Shown here: positions 37,566-46,834 of the stretch, one piece after another | Position numbering within the stretch: the stretch's first letter is position 1 | How the letters are laid out: every line of letters begins with the position of its first letter | DNA from: Jutongia huaianensis | GTDB lineage: Bacteria > Bacillota > Clostridia > Lachnospirales > Lachnospiraceae | Assembly: GCF_014384985.1 (NCBI RefSeq) | Contig: NZ_JACRSX010000014.1 | Location: 1 to 64,000, forward strand | Direction: 5' to 3' | Length of the DNA: 64,000 nucleotides | Program-made: the position numbers and the translations under genes | Notes under the pieces: model-generated | Told to the model about the DNA's origin: nothing | The model's input: the letters and a program-made list of their open reading frames with translations, nothing else | Databases searched by the model: none

Positions 37566-38534
37566 ATGGATAAGCAGGAAAAAGAAATGGGGCAGGAGGA
37601 TCGTTTGGAACGGAGAACTGTGACAGATCAGAAAAAGCCGGCTGATATGGATTCTTTGGCGGATCAGGCAGCCGGCAGTGTGACTGCCGAAGCGTTGAAG
37701 AAGCTGAGAGTATCTGCAGTGTTTAAGGCACTGATGATATTGCTGGGAGCATTTGTTGTTCAGTTTGTGGCATCCATGCTTTGTATGATCACCGTGGGAG
37801 TCTATGTATTGTTTGTGCAGGGAGGAACCAGGAAAGATCTGTCCATGTTGCTGCTGCAGTCTATCAATGATTATTCTATGATCATTTCTCTGGTGTACGC
37901 TGTGATTGCTATTGGCTGGTGCGGTACATTATATTACCGATGGCAGTGGAGGGAAAGATCATTTTCCTATAGGGAACGATTGGGTGGTGCGAGAATTGCC
38001 GGTGCTTTGGCATTGGGCTTTGGTGCATGTATTGTGCTGACTGTGATCGTGGGGATGGCAGCGCAGCTGTTTCCGTCTGCCTTTTCTTCTTATGAAAAGC
38101 TGATGGATACACTGGATATTACGGCCAGCGTCCTTGCGGTTCCTTATGTTATGCTGGTGGGACCTGTGGCAGAGGAATTCATATTCCGCGGTGTGATTTT
38201 GGACAGATTGAAACCGGCATTTTCCTTTTGGACGGCAAATGTCATACAGGCGGCATTGTTTGGAATTTTTCATATGAATGTCATACAGGGATTATATGCG
38301 TTTGCATTGGGTATCCTATTGGGAATGGTAGTGCAGGTTACGGGAACAATCCTTGCATCCATGATCATGCATATTACATTTAACTCAACCTCCATTGGCC
38401 TGAGTCTGTTGGAAACTCATGCACCGGAAGCATATAGCCGGGGATCTGTGTTGATCGTGGCCGGTGCTGCAGTTTGTTTCATTATTGGATTGAGATATTA
38501 TGCGGGACAGTACAGAAAAAGGGACAGAGCGTGA
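37566..38534 (+). CDS. CPBP-family intramembrane metalloprotease
   Basis: A membrane protein of the CPBP (Abi/Rce1-like) family. The 322-residue protein has a charged N-terminal tail of about 50 residues and about seven membrane segments. The family motifs are visible: EEFIFRG (EExxxR), FHMN, and HITFN, which together bind the catalytic metal. Family members cut prenylated proteins in eukaryotes and take part in bacteriocin immunity or maturation in bacteria. Its role here is unknown. GGGAGG precedes the ATG. Its stop codon lies within the promoter of the next gene. Confidence 0.9.
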   Translation: MDKQEKEMGQEDRLERRTVTDQKKPADMDSLADQAAGSVTAEALKKLRVSAVFKALMILLGAFVVQFVASMLCMITVGVYVLFVQGGTRKDLSMLLLQSINDYSMIISLVYAVIAIGWCGTLYYRWQWRERSFSYRERLGGARIAGALALGFGACIVLTVIVGMAAQLFPSAFSSYEKLMDTLDITASVLAVPYVMLVGPVAEEFIFRGVILDRLKPAFSFWTANVIQAALFGIFHMNVIQGLYAFALGILLGMVVQVTGTILASMIMHITFNSTSIGLSLLETHAPEAYSRGSVLIVAGAAVCFIIGLRYYAGQYRKRDRA

Positions 38535-38559
38535 CAGAGGATGGAATATGTAGTATAAT
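38531..38559 (+). promoter_or_regulatory. Sigma-A type promoter of the c-di-GMP gene pair
   Basis: GTGACA (38531-38536) and a perfect TATAAT (38554-38559) are separated by 17 bp. The -35 box overlaps the stop codon of the CPBP protease gene. Confidence 0.7.
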
Positions 38560-38608
38560 AAAGCGTAGAAACAAAGGAAGGCGAAGCAGAAAATAGGAGA
38601 TGCCTATA

Positions 38609-40525
38609 ATGAGTAATAGAGCACATACAAATACAAAATCAAATATAATCGGTGTTTGTGTTTCACAGCTTCAGAATAAGGAAAATGCAAGTCTGATGCA
38701 TACGATCTACCAGAGTGCCAGAGAAAACGGATATCGGATCATGGTTTTTGGATGCTTTGATAAGATGGATTTTCCAACACCACATTCCAATGGTGAAGCA
38801 TCCATTTTTGAGAATATCCCAATGAAAGATCTGGCAGCGTTGATCCTGATGGGACAGACGATCCTTCATAAGGAGCTTTTGTTAAAGCTGCGGGATCAGG
38901 CATTGGAAGTGAATACTCCTGTTATTACAGTAGATTATGAGATGGAGGGATGCTTTAATATCTGCCTGGATTATCTGTCATGCTTTAAACGTCTGGTGCG
39001 TCATGTCATTGAGGGACATCACAGACATAATCCTTTTTTTATGGCAGGATTTAAAGGCAACTCATTTTCGGAGGAACGCTTGGATGCGTTCCGGGAAGTA
39101 TTGCAGGAAAATGGAATGCCGGTGAAACCGGAGCATATTGCATATGGAGATTTTTGGAACGGGCCGGCTCGCCGGATCTGTGAAAAATGGCTGGAAAATA
39201 CAGAGGATTTTCCGGATGCGATCATCTGCGCCAATGATACTATGGCATTAACGGTGATCAATGTTCTGGAAGAGAGGGGATATCACGTGCCGCAGGATGT
39301 TATTGTAACAGGCTTTGACGGGATTGATCTGATCCAGTACTGCATTCCACGTCTGACGACGGGACGGGTGGATCAGAAGAAGATTGCAGAACAGATTATC
39401 TCTATCATACAGGAAACGGAGGCTGATCCGGAAGCAGCTCCGAGATTCATGCCGGTGCCGTTTCATATTATCAATGGTGAGTCCTGTGGCTGCAAAAAGA
39501 TACATTTTCAGACTTCAAACCAGCATATCCTTGATGTTTATACCCGCATGCAAATAAAGCAGGCACATATTGAACGGATCTTTCATATGATGACGGAGAT
39601 GACAGAAGGGCACTCCATGATGAACATTATCAAAAGATTTCCGGAATGTATTCCGGATATGATGACCGGGGACTGCCGGGTTTTTGTCAACAGGGAGTTT
39701 TGTATGCATACAGATATTCCATTGCCAAAGGGATTTGAAGAGGATCACGTTCTTCTTCTCATTGAGAGAAAGGATGGGCATATGACCATTCCTTTGCAGG
39801 AAATGGAAAATCACAGTATTGACATGATTCCGGATAAAATGCTGGAGAGAAGCAGGTATGTTCTTTATCTTCCGTTGCACTGGCAGGAGGAGGTATACGG
39901 ATATCTTTTGCTGGAGTGTGGAGATCAGGAGCTGGATTATGAGCGGATGAAGGATTTTATGATGGCAATGGCACAGATCCTTGGTACGGTTAAAAACCAG
40001 TCCAAGCTGTATGAGATGTATATTCGTGATGCGCTGACGGGACTTTATAACCGTCGGGGATTTTACGGAGAGTTTGCCCGTCGGATGAGGGAGCTGGAAG
40101 GACAAGAACGTCGGATCTTTATGGCTTCTGTTGATCTGGACCATTTGAAAATGATAAATGACACTTATGGACACAGCGAGGGCGATGTGGCGATCAGGGC
40201 GATCGCCGATGCATTATCCGAAGCCGCAGGGGAAAAAGGAATCTGCGCCCGGTTTGGTGGAGATGAATATGTTGCGCTGTGCCTTTGGAGTGCTGAGGCG
40301 GCACCGGAAGATTTTGTGAAGATTTTTGAAAAGCGGCTTCATTTCTGGATCGATCAGTGGAATGCCACAGAGCAGAAGGCGTATGAGTTGGGAGCAAGCA
40401 CCGGAATCATTATGGAATCCATACAGAATGTTAATGAGATCGATGAATTGATGAAGAAAGCGGATGACAATATGTATGACTGTAAGGTACGGCATCACAG
40501 CATCCGTGCAAGCCGCAGGGAATAG
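38609..40525 (+). CDS. Diguanylate cyclase with LacI-type ligand-binding sensor
   Basis: A 638-residue cytoplasmic protein with no signal or membrane segment. Residues about 10-295 match the sugar-binding domain of LacI-type regulators (NIIGVCVSQLQ, CANDTMALTVINVLEERGY, DVIVTGFDGIDL), without the usual HTH. A middle region (about 300-465) is probably a GAF-like domain. The C-terminus is a GGDEF cyclase with DALTGLYNRRGFY, VDLDHLKMINDTYGH and RFGGDEY, so it should make c-di-GMP. No RxxD inhibition site was seen before GGDEY. A sugar or related ligand may switch the cyclase; this is inferred. ATG 38609 after GGAG is preferred to ATG 38600. Confidence 0.88.
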   Translation: MSNRAHTNTKSNIIGVCVSQLQNKENASLMHTIYQSARENGYRIMVFGCFDKMDFPTPHSNGEASIFENIPMKDLAALILMGQTILHKELLLKLRDQALEVNTPVITVDYEMEGCFNICLDYLSCFKRLVRHVIEGHHRHNPFFMAGFKGNSFSEERLDAFREVLQENGMPVKPEHIAYGDFWNGPARRICEKWLENTEDFPDAIICANDTMALTVINVLEERGYHVPQDVIVTGFDGIDLIQYCIPRLTTGRVDQKKIAEQIISIIQETEADPEAAPRFMPVPFHIINGESCGCKKIHFQTSNQHILDVYTRMQIKQAHIERIFHMMTEMTEGHSMMNIIKRFPECIPDMMTGDCRVFVNREFCMHTDIPLPKGFEEDHVLLLIERKDGHMTIPLQEMENHSIDMIPDKMLERSRYVLYLPLHWQEEVYGYLLLECGDQELDYERMKDFMMAMAQILGTVKNQSKLYEMYIRDALTGLYNRRGFYGEFARRMRELEGQERRIFMASVDLDHLKMINDTYGHSEGDVAIRAIADALSEAAGEKGICARFGGDEYVALCLWSAEAAPEDFVKIFEKRLHFWIDQWNATEQKAYELGASTGIIMESIQNVNEIDELMKKADDNMYDCKVRHHSIRASRRE

Positions 40526-40586
40526 TGTGAGAAACTTGTTAAAGTAACAGATAAATAGCATGAAAGATGGAAAGGATGGTAAATAT

Positions 40587-42275
40587 ATGGGAGAAAACAT
40601 ACTCAGCGATGATATGCATATGTATGGCACGGTCTTTTCTGTACTTGGAAAATGTACCGATGATTATCTGTTTGTTCTTGATATCAAAAATGATAAATAT
40701 GTAATTTCTGATAGTGCGGCAGATGTATTTCCTTTTGAAAAAACGGAACTTTCAGATGCATTTACAGCACTGAAAAGTATAGTATATCCCCAGGATTATC
40801 CATTGCTGGTGGCAAATCTGAATCAGATCATTACCGGACAGTCCAAAGAGCATGATATGGAATACCGATGGGTTGGACGGGATGGGAAGCCGGTCTGGAT
40901 TTCATGCCGCGGACAGGTTGTGGAGGATTCTGACGGAAAGCCTGCATTTTTGGTCGGAAGAATTTCTGACATTGGGAAAAAGAGCAAGATTGATGGAGTG
41001 ACCGGATTATACAGAGAGCAGATCCTTCAGAAATATATGCGGAGACTTCTGGATGAGGATTGCTTTGAAGGATATTTACTGCAGCTTGGCATTGACAATT
41101 TTAAAGAGATCAATGAAAAGTACGGCAATGAGTTTGGAAATGAAATCTTATTAAATCTGGCAGAATGTCTTCGGAGTATCGTGCAGGATAAGGGAAGAGT
41201 GTTCCGGATGGGCGGAGATGAGATGATGCTTCTTGTTAAAGGAAACTTCAATGAAAAGAAGGAAGATCCGGCAAAGGAGTTATATAGACAGATTCGGGGA
41301 AAAATCGATCATTTGATTTCGCAAAGCGGTCATGTAACGTACTATACGGTATCTGCGGGATGTGTTTATTTTCATAAAGGGGAGCAGGATATTGGAAAGA
41401 TCATAGAAAGTGCTGGCTTTGCCCTGCATCAGGCAAAGATCGGTGGGAAAAATAACTGTATCAGGTATTCTCATGCGGTATATGAAGAATATGTACATAC
41501 CCTGGATGTGCAGGAGGAGCTTCGGAAAGACATTGAGAATGATTTTCATGGTTTTGAGTTATACTACCAGCCGGTAGTAAATATTGGCCAAAAGAAGATT
41601 CTTGGGGCAGAGGCATTGATCCGCTGGCACAGCTCCAAATTTGGCTTTATGTCTCCGGGACAGTTTATTCCGATGCTGGAGGAAACCGGTTTGATCATTC
41701 CGCTGGGAAGATGGATCACCAAAACAGCCATAGAGCAGTGTGTAAAGTGGCAGAAGGTGGTGCCGGGATTCCGGATGAATGTGAATCTGTCCTTTGTGCA
41801 GATTAAGAAGAGCAATGCACTGCAGGATATTCTGTTTCTGATCCATACACTGAATGTAGATAAAAATGTTTTGATGATCGAGGTGACAGAGAGCGGGGAG
41901 ATTGAGAGCAGCGTGGCGGCCAAAGTGCTTCGTTCCTTTAAGGACGAGTCTATTCCGCTGGCAATTGATGATTTCGGTACAGGGTATTCCAATTTGCGGT
42001 ATGTCAAGGATATGACCTTTGATCTGGTGAAGATTGATCAGTCCTTTATCCGGAATATTATCAATAGCAAGTATGATTATCTGGTGGTAAAGCAGTTTAC
42101 AGAACTGGCACATTCCTTAAATCTGACGGTTTGTTATGAGGGTGTAGAGGACGAGGAGGTTTTTCGCTGTGTGCTGGATCTGAAGCCGGATTATATTCAG
42201 GGATATTATTTTTCAAAACCGGTACCGGCAGCAGAGTTTGAGGAAAAATGTCTGAATCAACAGGTGGAGTTTTGA
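40587..42275 (+). CDS. PAS-GGDEF-EAL protein (probable c-di-GMP phosphodiesterase)
   Basis: A 562-residue protein with three parts: a PAS domain (about 10-135), a GGDEF domain (about 140-300) and an EAL domain (about 315-562). The GGDEF loop reads RMGGDEM and the substrate region is LGIDNFKEINEKYGNEFG, so cyclase activity is doubtful. The EAL part keeps the expected residues: AEALIRW, NVNLS, EVTES, IDDFGTGYSN, KID, YEGVE and QGYYFSKP. It should break down c-di-GMP. It directly follows the cyclase gene, so the two may act in opposition on one signal. The start is ATG 40587. Confidence 0.9.
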   Translation: MGENILSDDMHMYGTVFSVLGKCTDDYLFVLDIKNDKYVISDSAADVFPFEKTELSDAFTALKSIVYPQDYPLLVANLNQIITGQSKEHDMEYRWVGRDGKPVWISCRGQVVEDSDGKPAFLVGRISDIGKKSKIDGVTGLYREQILQKYMRRLLDEDCFEGYLLQLGIDNFKEINEKYGNEFGNEILLNLAECLRSIVQDKGRVFRMGGDEMMLLVKGNFNEKKEDPAKELYRQIRGKIDHLISQSGHVTYYTVSAGCVYFHKGEQDIGKIIESAGFALHQAKIGGKNNCIRYSHAVYEEYVHTLDVQEELRKDIENDFHGFELYYQPVVNIGQKKILGAEALIRWHSSKFGFMSPGQFIPMLEETGLIIPLGRWITKTAIEQCVKWQKVVPGFRMNVNLSFVQIKKSNALQDILFLIHTLNVDKNVLMIEVTESGEIESSVAAKVLRSFKDESIPLAIDDFGTGYSNLRYVKDMTFDLVKIDQSFIRNIINSKYDYLVVKQFTELAHSLNLTVCYEGVEDEEVFRCVLDLKPDYIQGYYFSKPVPAAEFEEKCLNQQVEF

Positions 42276-42361
42276 GTATTGTGTCAAATTGGCAGATCAG
42301 CCTGGAACAGATAAAAGACCAGATACAGAATAAAAGCGTAAAGCGCAGAAAGAGGAAAAAT

Positions 42362-44266
42362 ATGGCTTGGTATGATAGTGCAGTATTTTATCACATATAT
42401 CCGTTGGGATTATGTGGATGCAGTAAGGAAAATACAGGAATAGCAGAGGCGCATTTTGATCAGTTGAAGCAGTGGGCAAAGCATGCCTGTGATATGGGAT
42501 TTACGGCGATTTATATTGGACCGTTATTTGAGTCTGTGGGACATGGTTATGAGACAACAGATTATAAAAAAGTAGATATCCGTCTTGGAACCAATGAAGA
42601 TTTCCGTGATTTTGTGGATTACTGTCACGGGATGGGTGTGAAGGTAGTTGTAGACGGAGTATTTAATCATGTGGGACGTCGTTTTTTTGCATTTGAGGAT
42701 TTGCAGAAAAACAGAGAAGGCTCGCCATACCGTGACTGGTTCTGCAACGTGAATTTTGGTGCCAACAATGAATATAATGATGGATTTTCCTATGAAAACT
42801 GGGGAGGATATAATCTGTTAGTAAAATTAAATCAAAGAAATCCGGAGGTGATGCAGTATCTTTTTGATGTGATCCGTTTCTGGATCGATACCTTTGATAT
42901 TGATGGAATCCGTCTGGATGCAGCAGATGTACTTGATTTTGATTTTATGAAACGGATGCGCTATGAGACCTCCCGGATGAAAGAGGATTTCTGGCTTATG
43001 GGTGAGGTGATCCATGGAGATTACAGCAGATGGGTCAACGATGAGACACTTCATTGTGTAACCAATTATGAGCTTCATAAGGGACTTTATTCCGGGCACA
43101 ATGACCACAATTATTTTGAAATCGCCCATACGATCCGCCGCTTAAATGATATCTGCAGGGGAAGACGTCTGTACACCTTTGCGGACAATCATGATGTGGA
43201 AAGGATTTATACCAAACTGAATCAGAAGGAGCACTTAAAGCTTGTTACTCTGCTTGTATATACCTTATATGGCATTCCATCGGTTTATTATGGATCGGAG
43301 TTTGGAATTGAAGGGAATAAGGAACAGGGCTCTGACTGGAATCTTCGTCCATATCTGGATCTGTCCGATTTTGCGGACGCAGAAAAGACGAATCCGGTGA
43401 CGGCACTTTGTGCCAGACTTGGTGCCCTGAAAAAGGAATATCCGGAGCTTACCTATGGAGAATATAAAGAACTTCATCTGACAAATCGCCAGTTTGCTTA
43501 TGGCAGAGTTTTGGACGGAAATTGCATAGTGACAGCGTTAAACTGTGATGATGCGCCGGCGGACCTGGAGTTTGGTGTACCGGCAGATGGCAATGTAACG
43601 GATCTGCTGGGATGCAGTGAAAATGTCCGTTATGAAAATGGAAGAATAAGTGTAACACTTCCTGCAAATACTGGAACTGTACTATATATTGGACAGAAGA
43701 AGGTGGAGGAGCCTGAGGATACAGCCTGGAAGGAGCAGACCATGGAAGCTGAGCCGGATACTCCGGATATGCAGGCTGCCGGAATTTCAGAACAAGAGCT
43801 TTCACAGACTGCGGAAGAAGCAGAGAAGCCGGAAGCTGCGGAGCAGACGGTTTCGAGTGAGTCCGTAAAATCGGACAGTATAAAGCCGCGGATATCAGGT
43901 ATTGTTTTAATGACCGAGGATATGGGCAGAATGATTGAATTTTACCGGAATGCGCTGGAATTTAATCTGGAGATGCAGGGCAGCAGAGCATATTTTGAAA
44001 AGGACGGCATCATTTTGACTATGGCAGGGCGCAGGGATTATGAACGGCTGACATGCCGTGGATATGGATACGGTGGAGGTGTTACCAATCATTTTCATCT
44101 TCGGATTACGGTGAATGATGTGGATACTATGCTCCAGAAATGTCTCGGATGTGGGGCGCAGCAGGTGACAGCTCCGGGAAATAATGAATGGGGTGAGTAT
44201 ACATCCTGTGTGGCTGATCCCGATGGTAATATTATTGAGTTGGTAAAGGAGAACGACCGTGGCTAG
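42362..44266 (+). CDS. GH13 alpha-amylase-family glycosidase fused to a VOC domain
   Basis: A 634-residue cytoplasmic fusion. Residues 1-445 are a GH13 barrel plus a small beta domain, with VVVDGVFNHVG, nucleophile Asp186 (GIRLDAADV), acid/base Glu215 (LMGEV) and FADNHDVE with Asp278. Residues 446-505 are an acidic, Ala/Glu-rich linker. Residues about 508-634 are a VOC (glyoxalase/bleomycin-resistance) fold with possible metal ligands His579 and Glu626. The GH13 part resembles maltodextrin- or glycogen-cleaving enzymes; the substrate is unknown. The fusion is unusual. The ATG at 42362 has AGAGG upstream. The stop overlaps the next gene. Confidence 0.88.
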   Translation: MAWYDSAVFYHIYPLGLCGCSKENTGIAEAHFDQLKQWAKHACDMGFTAIYIGPLFESVGHGYETTDYKKVDIRLGTNEDFRDFVDYCHGMGVKVVVDGVFNHVGRRFFAFEDLQKNREGSPYRDWFCNVNFGANNEYNDGFSYENWGGYNLLVKLNQRNPEVMQYLFDVIRFWIDTFDIDGIRLDAADVLDFDFMKRMRYETSRMKEDFWLMGEVIHGDYSRWVNDETLHCVTNYELHKGLYSGHNDHNYFEIAHTIRRLNDICRGRRLYTFADNHDVERIYTKLNQKEHLKLVTLLVYTLYGIPSVYYGSEFGIEGNKEQGSDWNLRPYLDLSDFADAEKTNPVTALCARLGALKKEYPELTYGEYKELHLTNRQFAYGRVLDGNCIVTALNCDDAPADLEFGVPADGNVTDLLGCSENVRYENGRISVTLPANTGTVLYIGQKKVEEPEDTAWKEQTMEAEPDTPDMQAAGISEQELSQTAEEAEKPEAAEQTVSSESVKSDSIKPRISGIVLMTEDMGRMIEFYRNALEFNLEMQGSRAYFEKDGIILTMAGRRDYERLTCRGYGYGGGVTNHFHLRITVNDVDTMLQKCLGCGAQQVTAPGNNEWGEYTSCVADPDGNIIELVKENDRG

Positions 44267-44747
44267 AAGAGATAAAGTAAATTATTATCTGGATCTTGCA
44301 GATGTGGTGTCAAAGCGGGGAACCTGCCTGCGGAGACATTATGGTGCTGTTATCGTGAAAAATGATGAGGTGATCTCTACCGGATATGTAGGAGCCCCGA
44401 GAGGACGGAAAAACTGCAGTGATCTGGGGCGATGCATCCGGCAGGAAATGGAAATACCGCGGGGAGAGAGGTATGAGCTCTGTCGTAGTGTTCATGCTGA
44501 GGCTAATGCCATTATCAGTGCAGAACGGGAAAAGATGATCGGAAGTACCCTTTACCTGTCCGGCAGGGAAGTGGCAACAGGGCAGTATGTGAAGAATTCC
44601 AACAGCTGTTCCATGTGTAAAAAGATGATCATCAATGCAGGCATCGAAAAAGTTGTGATCCGCGATACAGAGGAGGATTACCGGGAGATTCTGGTGCAGG
44701 AGTGGATCGATCATGATGATTCTCTGGAGGGAGTCCGGGGATATTAG
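44259..44747 (+). CDS. dCMP deaminase-like protein (ComEB family)
   Basis: A 162-residue zinc deaminase. The motif VHAEANAI (His, catalytic Glu) and SCSMCKKM (two Cys) form the zinc site of the cytidine/deoxycytidylate deaminase fold, with an extra Cys/His-rich insert (RKNCSDLGRC) as in ComEB and dCMP deaminases. It would make dUMP from dCMP for thymidylate synthesis. The start is GTG and overlaps the end of the glycosidase gene by eight bases, so they are probably co-translated. A terminator follows directly. Confidence 0.9.
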   Translation: MARRDKVNYYLDLADVVSKRGTCLRRHYGAVIVKNDEVISTGYVGAPRGRKNCSDLGRCIRQEMEIPRGERYELCRSVHAEANAIISAEREKMIGSTLYLSGREVATGQYVKNSNSCSMCKKMIINAGIEKVVIRDTEEDYREILVQEWIDHDDSLEGVRGY

Positions 44748-44762
44748 AAAAAATCGTAAGCC

Positions 44763-44804
44763 AAAAATCGCATCTTTGTTTCATGTATCAAAGATGCGAT
44801 TTTT
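44763..44804. terminator. Bidirectional terminator
   Basis: AAAAATCGCATCTTTG pairs exactly with CAAAGATGCGATTTTT around a 10-base loop. It serves the deaminase gene on the plus strand and the convergent alpha-galactosidase gene. Confidence 0.88.
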
Positions 44805-44824
44805 GATCTGTAGTAATTTTTATT

Positions 44825-46087
44825 TTAGTTTAAATAAAATACAGCAGCCCCATGTTTTTTCAGGGATACATTGATGGTTTCTGCAATTTCTGATGTCTGT
44901 CCGCTCCAAAGTTCGGTGGAGTGTACCGGATGGTAGATTTCCAGATCCTGCAATGGGATACGGACGGAGCTGTCCTGTTCGCCGGTGTTAAAAATAACGG
45001 CATACTGGCCGCCCTCGCTGCTGACAGCTGTCCAAAGGATATGCTCGGTGCCATCTATGTCCTTCTGCCATACCGGATGGGAATGGCGGGCATTGCGGTG
45101 CATTTTCAGAATATCTTCATTTGTGATCAATCCCATCGTGAAATCGTCAAATTTCGTCATTTCCCCACCGATGATCAGAGGAGAACGGAAAATACTCCAC
45201 AGAGACATCATGGTAATCTGCTCGTCCTGTGTGAATTCGGTACTGAGGGAAGGATCATAATCCTGCTTGATCGGTCCGATCGGCAACATGTCTGCATCCG
45301 GCCAGCATCCGTTACCGGCATGGATACACCATTCTCTGGCACGGTCAAACATCTCATAAAGCTGTGGCCAGGAGTCCCAGAAATCATCAGTGATACGCCA
45401 CATATTGGATGTCTGTTTGTAAAGCTCTGCTTTTTCTAACAGGGCCGGACCCGGAGAAAGACTCAGGATCATATCCCGCCCACAGTCCTGCAGGGACCGG
45501 GACAGAAGGATCAGCTCGGTTTCCTCATGAGGAAGCTCTCTGGCGATATCATCACATTTGATAAAATCAACGCCCCAGGAAGCATAAAGTGTAAAAAGAC
45601 TGTCATAGTATGCTTTGGCTCCCTCTGCCTCAGGATTTACACCATACATATCGGTGTTCCAGTGACAGATACTGTCGGTTTTGGCAATCTGGCGGGCTGT
45701 TTGTGTGCTTCCAAGGATCGGGGTATTCTGATGGACAGCCTGACGGGGAATGCCTCTCATAATATGGATGCCAAATTTCAGCCCAAGAGAGTGGACATAT
45801 TCTGCCAGCGGCGCAAAGCCTTTTCCATCTGCTGAGGAAGGAAAACGGTTGACTGCCGGGATCAGACGGGAGTATTCATCCATACAAAGTTCTGTAAATG
45901 GGTGATACTCATGATTTTCGGCTGTCGGTTCCGCCCACTGAATATCTACGGTGATGTATTCCCAGCCGTATTGTTTCAGATGCTCTGCCATAAAAGCTGC
46001 ATTCTGGCGGACAATATCCTCTGTGACAGCGGCACCATAGCAGTCCCAGCTGTTCCACCCCATCGGTGCGGTTTGTGTTTTATACAT
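44825..46087 (-). CDS. GH27-family alpha-galactosidase-like glycosidase
   Basis: A 420-residue enzyme without a signal peptide. It begins with the family motif APMGWNSWDCYG. The nucleophile Asp is in VDFIKCDDI and the acid/base Asp is probably in the MWRITDDFWDSW region. The family splits alpha-galactosides, or sometimes alpha-N-acetylgalactosaminides; the exact sugar is not settled. The C-terminal 80 residues form a small beta domain. The ATG at 46087 has GGAGG five bases upstream. It lies 20 bp after the yqeY-like gene on the same strand, so the two may share a transcript. Confidence 0.9.
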   Translation of the reverse strand: MYKTQTAPMGWNSWDCYGAAVTEDIVRQNAAFMAEHLKQYGWEYITVDIQWAEPTAENHEYHPFTELCMDEYSRLIPAVNRFPSSADGKGFAPLAEYVHSLGLKFGIHIMRGIPRQAVHQNTPILGSTQTARQIAKTDSICHWNTDMYGVNPEAEGAKAYYDSLFTLYASWGVDFIKCDDIARELPHEETELILLSRSLQDCGRDMILSLSPGPALLEKAELYKQTSNMWRITDDFWDSWPQLYEMFDRAREWCIHAGNGCWPDADMLPIGPIKQDYDPSLSTEFTQDEQITMMSLWSIFRSPLIIGGEMTKFDDFTMGLITNEDILKMHRNARHSHPVWQKDIDGTEHILWTAVSSEGGQYAVIFNTGEQDSSVRIPLQDLEIYHPVHSTELWSGQTSEIAETINVSLKKHGAAVFYLN

Positions 46088-46107
46088 AAATTCCTCCATT
46101 AATATTT

Positions 46108-46545
46108 CTATTGACAAAGGCTTGATACGACCTGATTGATGATCTTGCCATCTGCCTTGCCTTTAAGTTCACCCATAACAGCCTTCATGATCTGTCCTTT
46201 ATTTTTGGTTGCGATCACATCGGCAAATTTCTCATTGATAATGCTGCGGATCTCTTCCTCCGATAACTGCTTTGGTGCATATTCCTCCATAACAGAAAGA
46301 GTGAAAGTATATTCATCCTTCAGATCGGTACGGTCAGCGGGACATGTATCAATCTGTTCCTTGACGCTTTTAATCTCTTTTAAGATTGCGCGGTCTACCA
46401 GTTCCTCCGGAATATCCTCACGGCATCCCTCATCGATTGCCAGCTTCTTTGTGGCGGATACCAGTACAGAGATTGCTTCCTTACGTTCCTTTTCTCTTGC
46501 TTTCATAGCGGCGATCATCGCCTTTTGTAATGTTTCAAACTGCAT
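46108..46545 (-). CDS. GatB/YqeY domain protein
   Basis: A 145-residue helical protein of the YqeY family, related to the tail domain of GatB, the tRNA-dependent amidotransferase. Typical elements are LQKAMIAAMKAREKERK at the start, ISVLVSATKKLAIDEG, and the C-terminal KGQIMKAVMGELKGKADGKIINQVV. The exact function is unknown. GGAGG precedes the ATG. It is the first gene of a minus-strand unit with the alpha-galactosidase. Confidence 0.93.
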   Translation of the reverse strand: MQFETLQKAMIAAMKAREKERKEAISVLVSATKKLAIDEGCREDIPEELVDRAILKEIKSVKEQIDTCPADRTDLKDEYTFTLSVMEEYAPKQLSEEEIRSIINEKFADVIATKNKGQIMKAVMGELKGKADGKIINQVVSSLCQ

Positions 46546-46725
46546 AATAAAAACCTCCTTAATTAAGACTCTACTTAAGAGTATACCATAAAATCGTTAT
46601 GTAGATAGAAAATTTGTATATGAAATTTGATAATTTGGATACGGATGTGTAGATTCTTAAAAGATATCATGATATATAAATGAAACGAATTCACTTACGA
46701 AATGAATGAAATTAAACATTTTCGC

Positions 46726-46753
46726 TTTACAATTATCGACATCCATATATAAT
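46726..46753 (+). promoter_or_regulatory. Promoter of the por operon
   Basis: TTTACA (46726-46731) and a perfect TATAAT (46748-46753) are separated by 16 bp, about 80 bp before porC. An inverted repeat lies just downstream. Confidence 0.7.
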
Positions 46754-46761
46754 AGTTAATG

Positions 46762-46789
46762 TTGCATCATTTTTTCAGTAATGAGGCAA
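46762..46789 (+). promoter_or_regulatory. Inverted repeat just after the por promoter (possible operator)
   Basis: TTGCATCATT (46762-46771) and AATGAGGCAA (46780-46789) pair at nine of ten positions around 8 bases. The site begins 8 bp after the -10 box. It could be bound by the LysR protein encoded at the end of the operon or form a hairpin in the leader. Confidence 0.4.
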
Positions 46790-46834
46790 ATGTGATAAAG
46801 TTTATTATTTATGTGGAAAGGTTTGGTTATCAAC

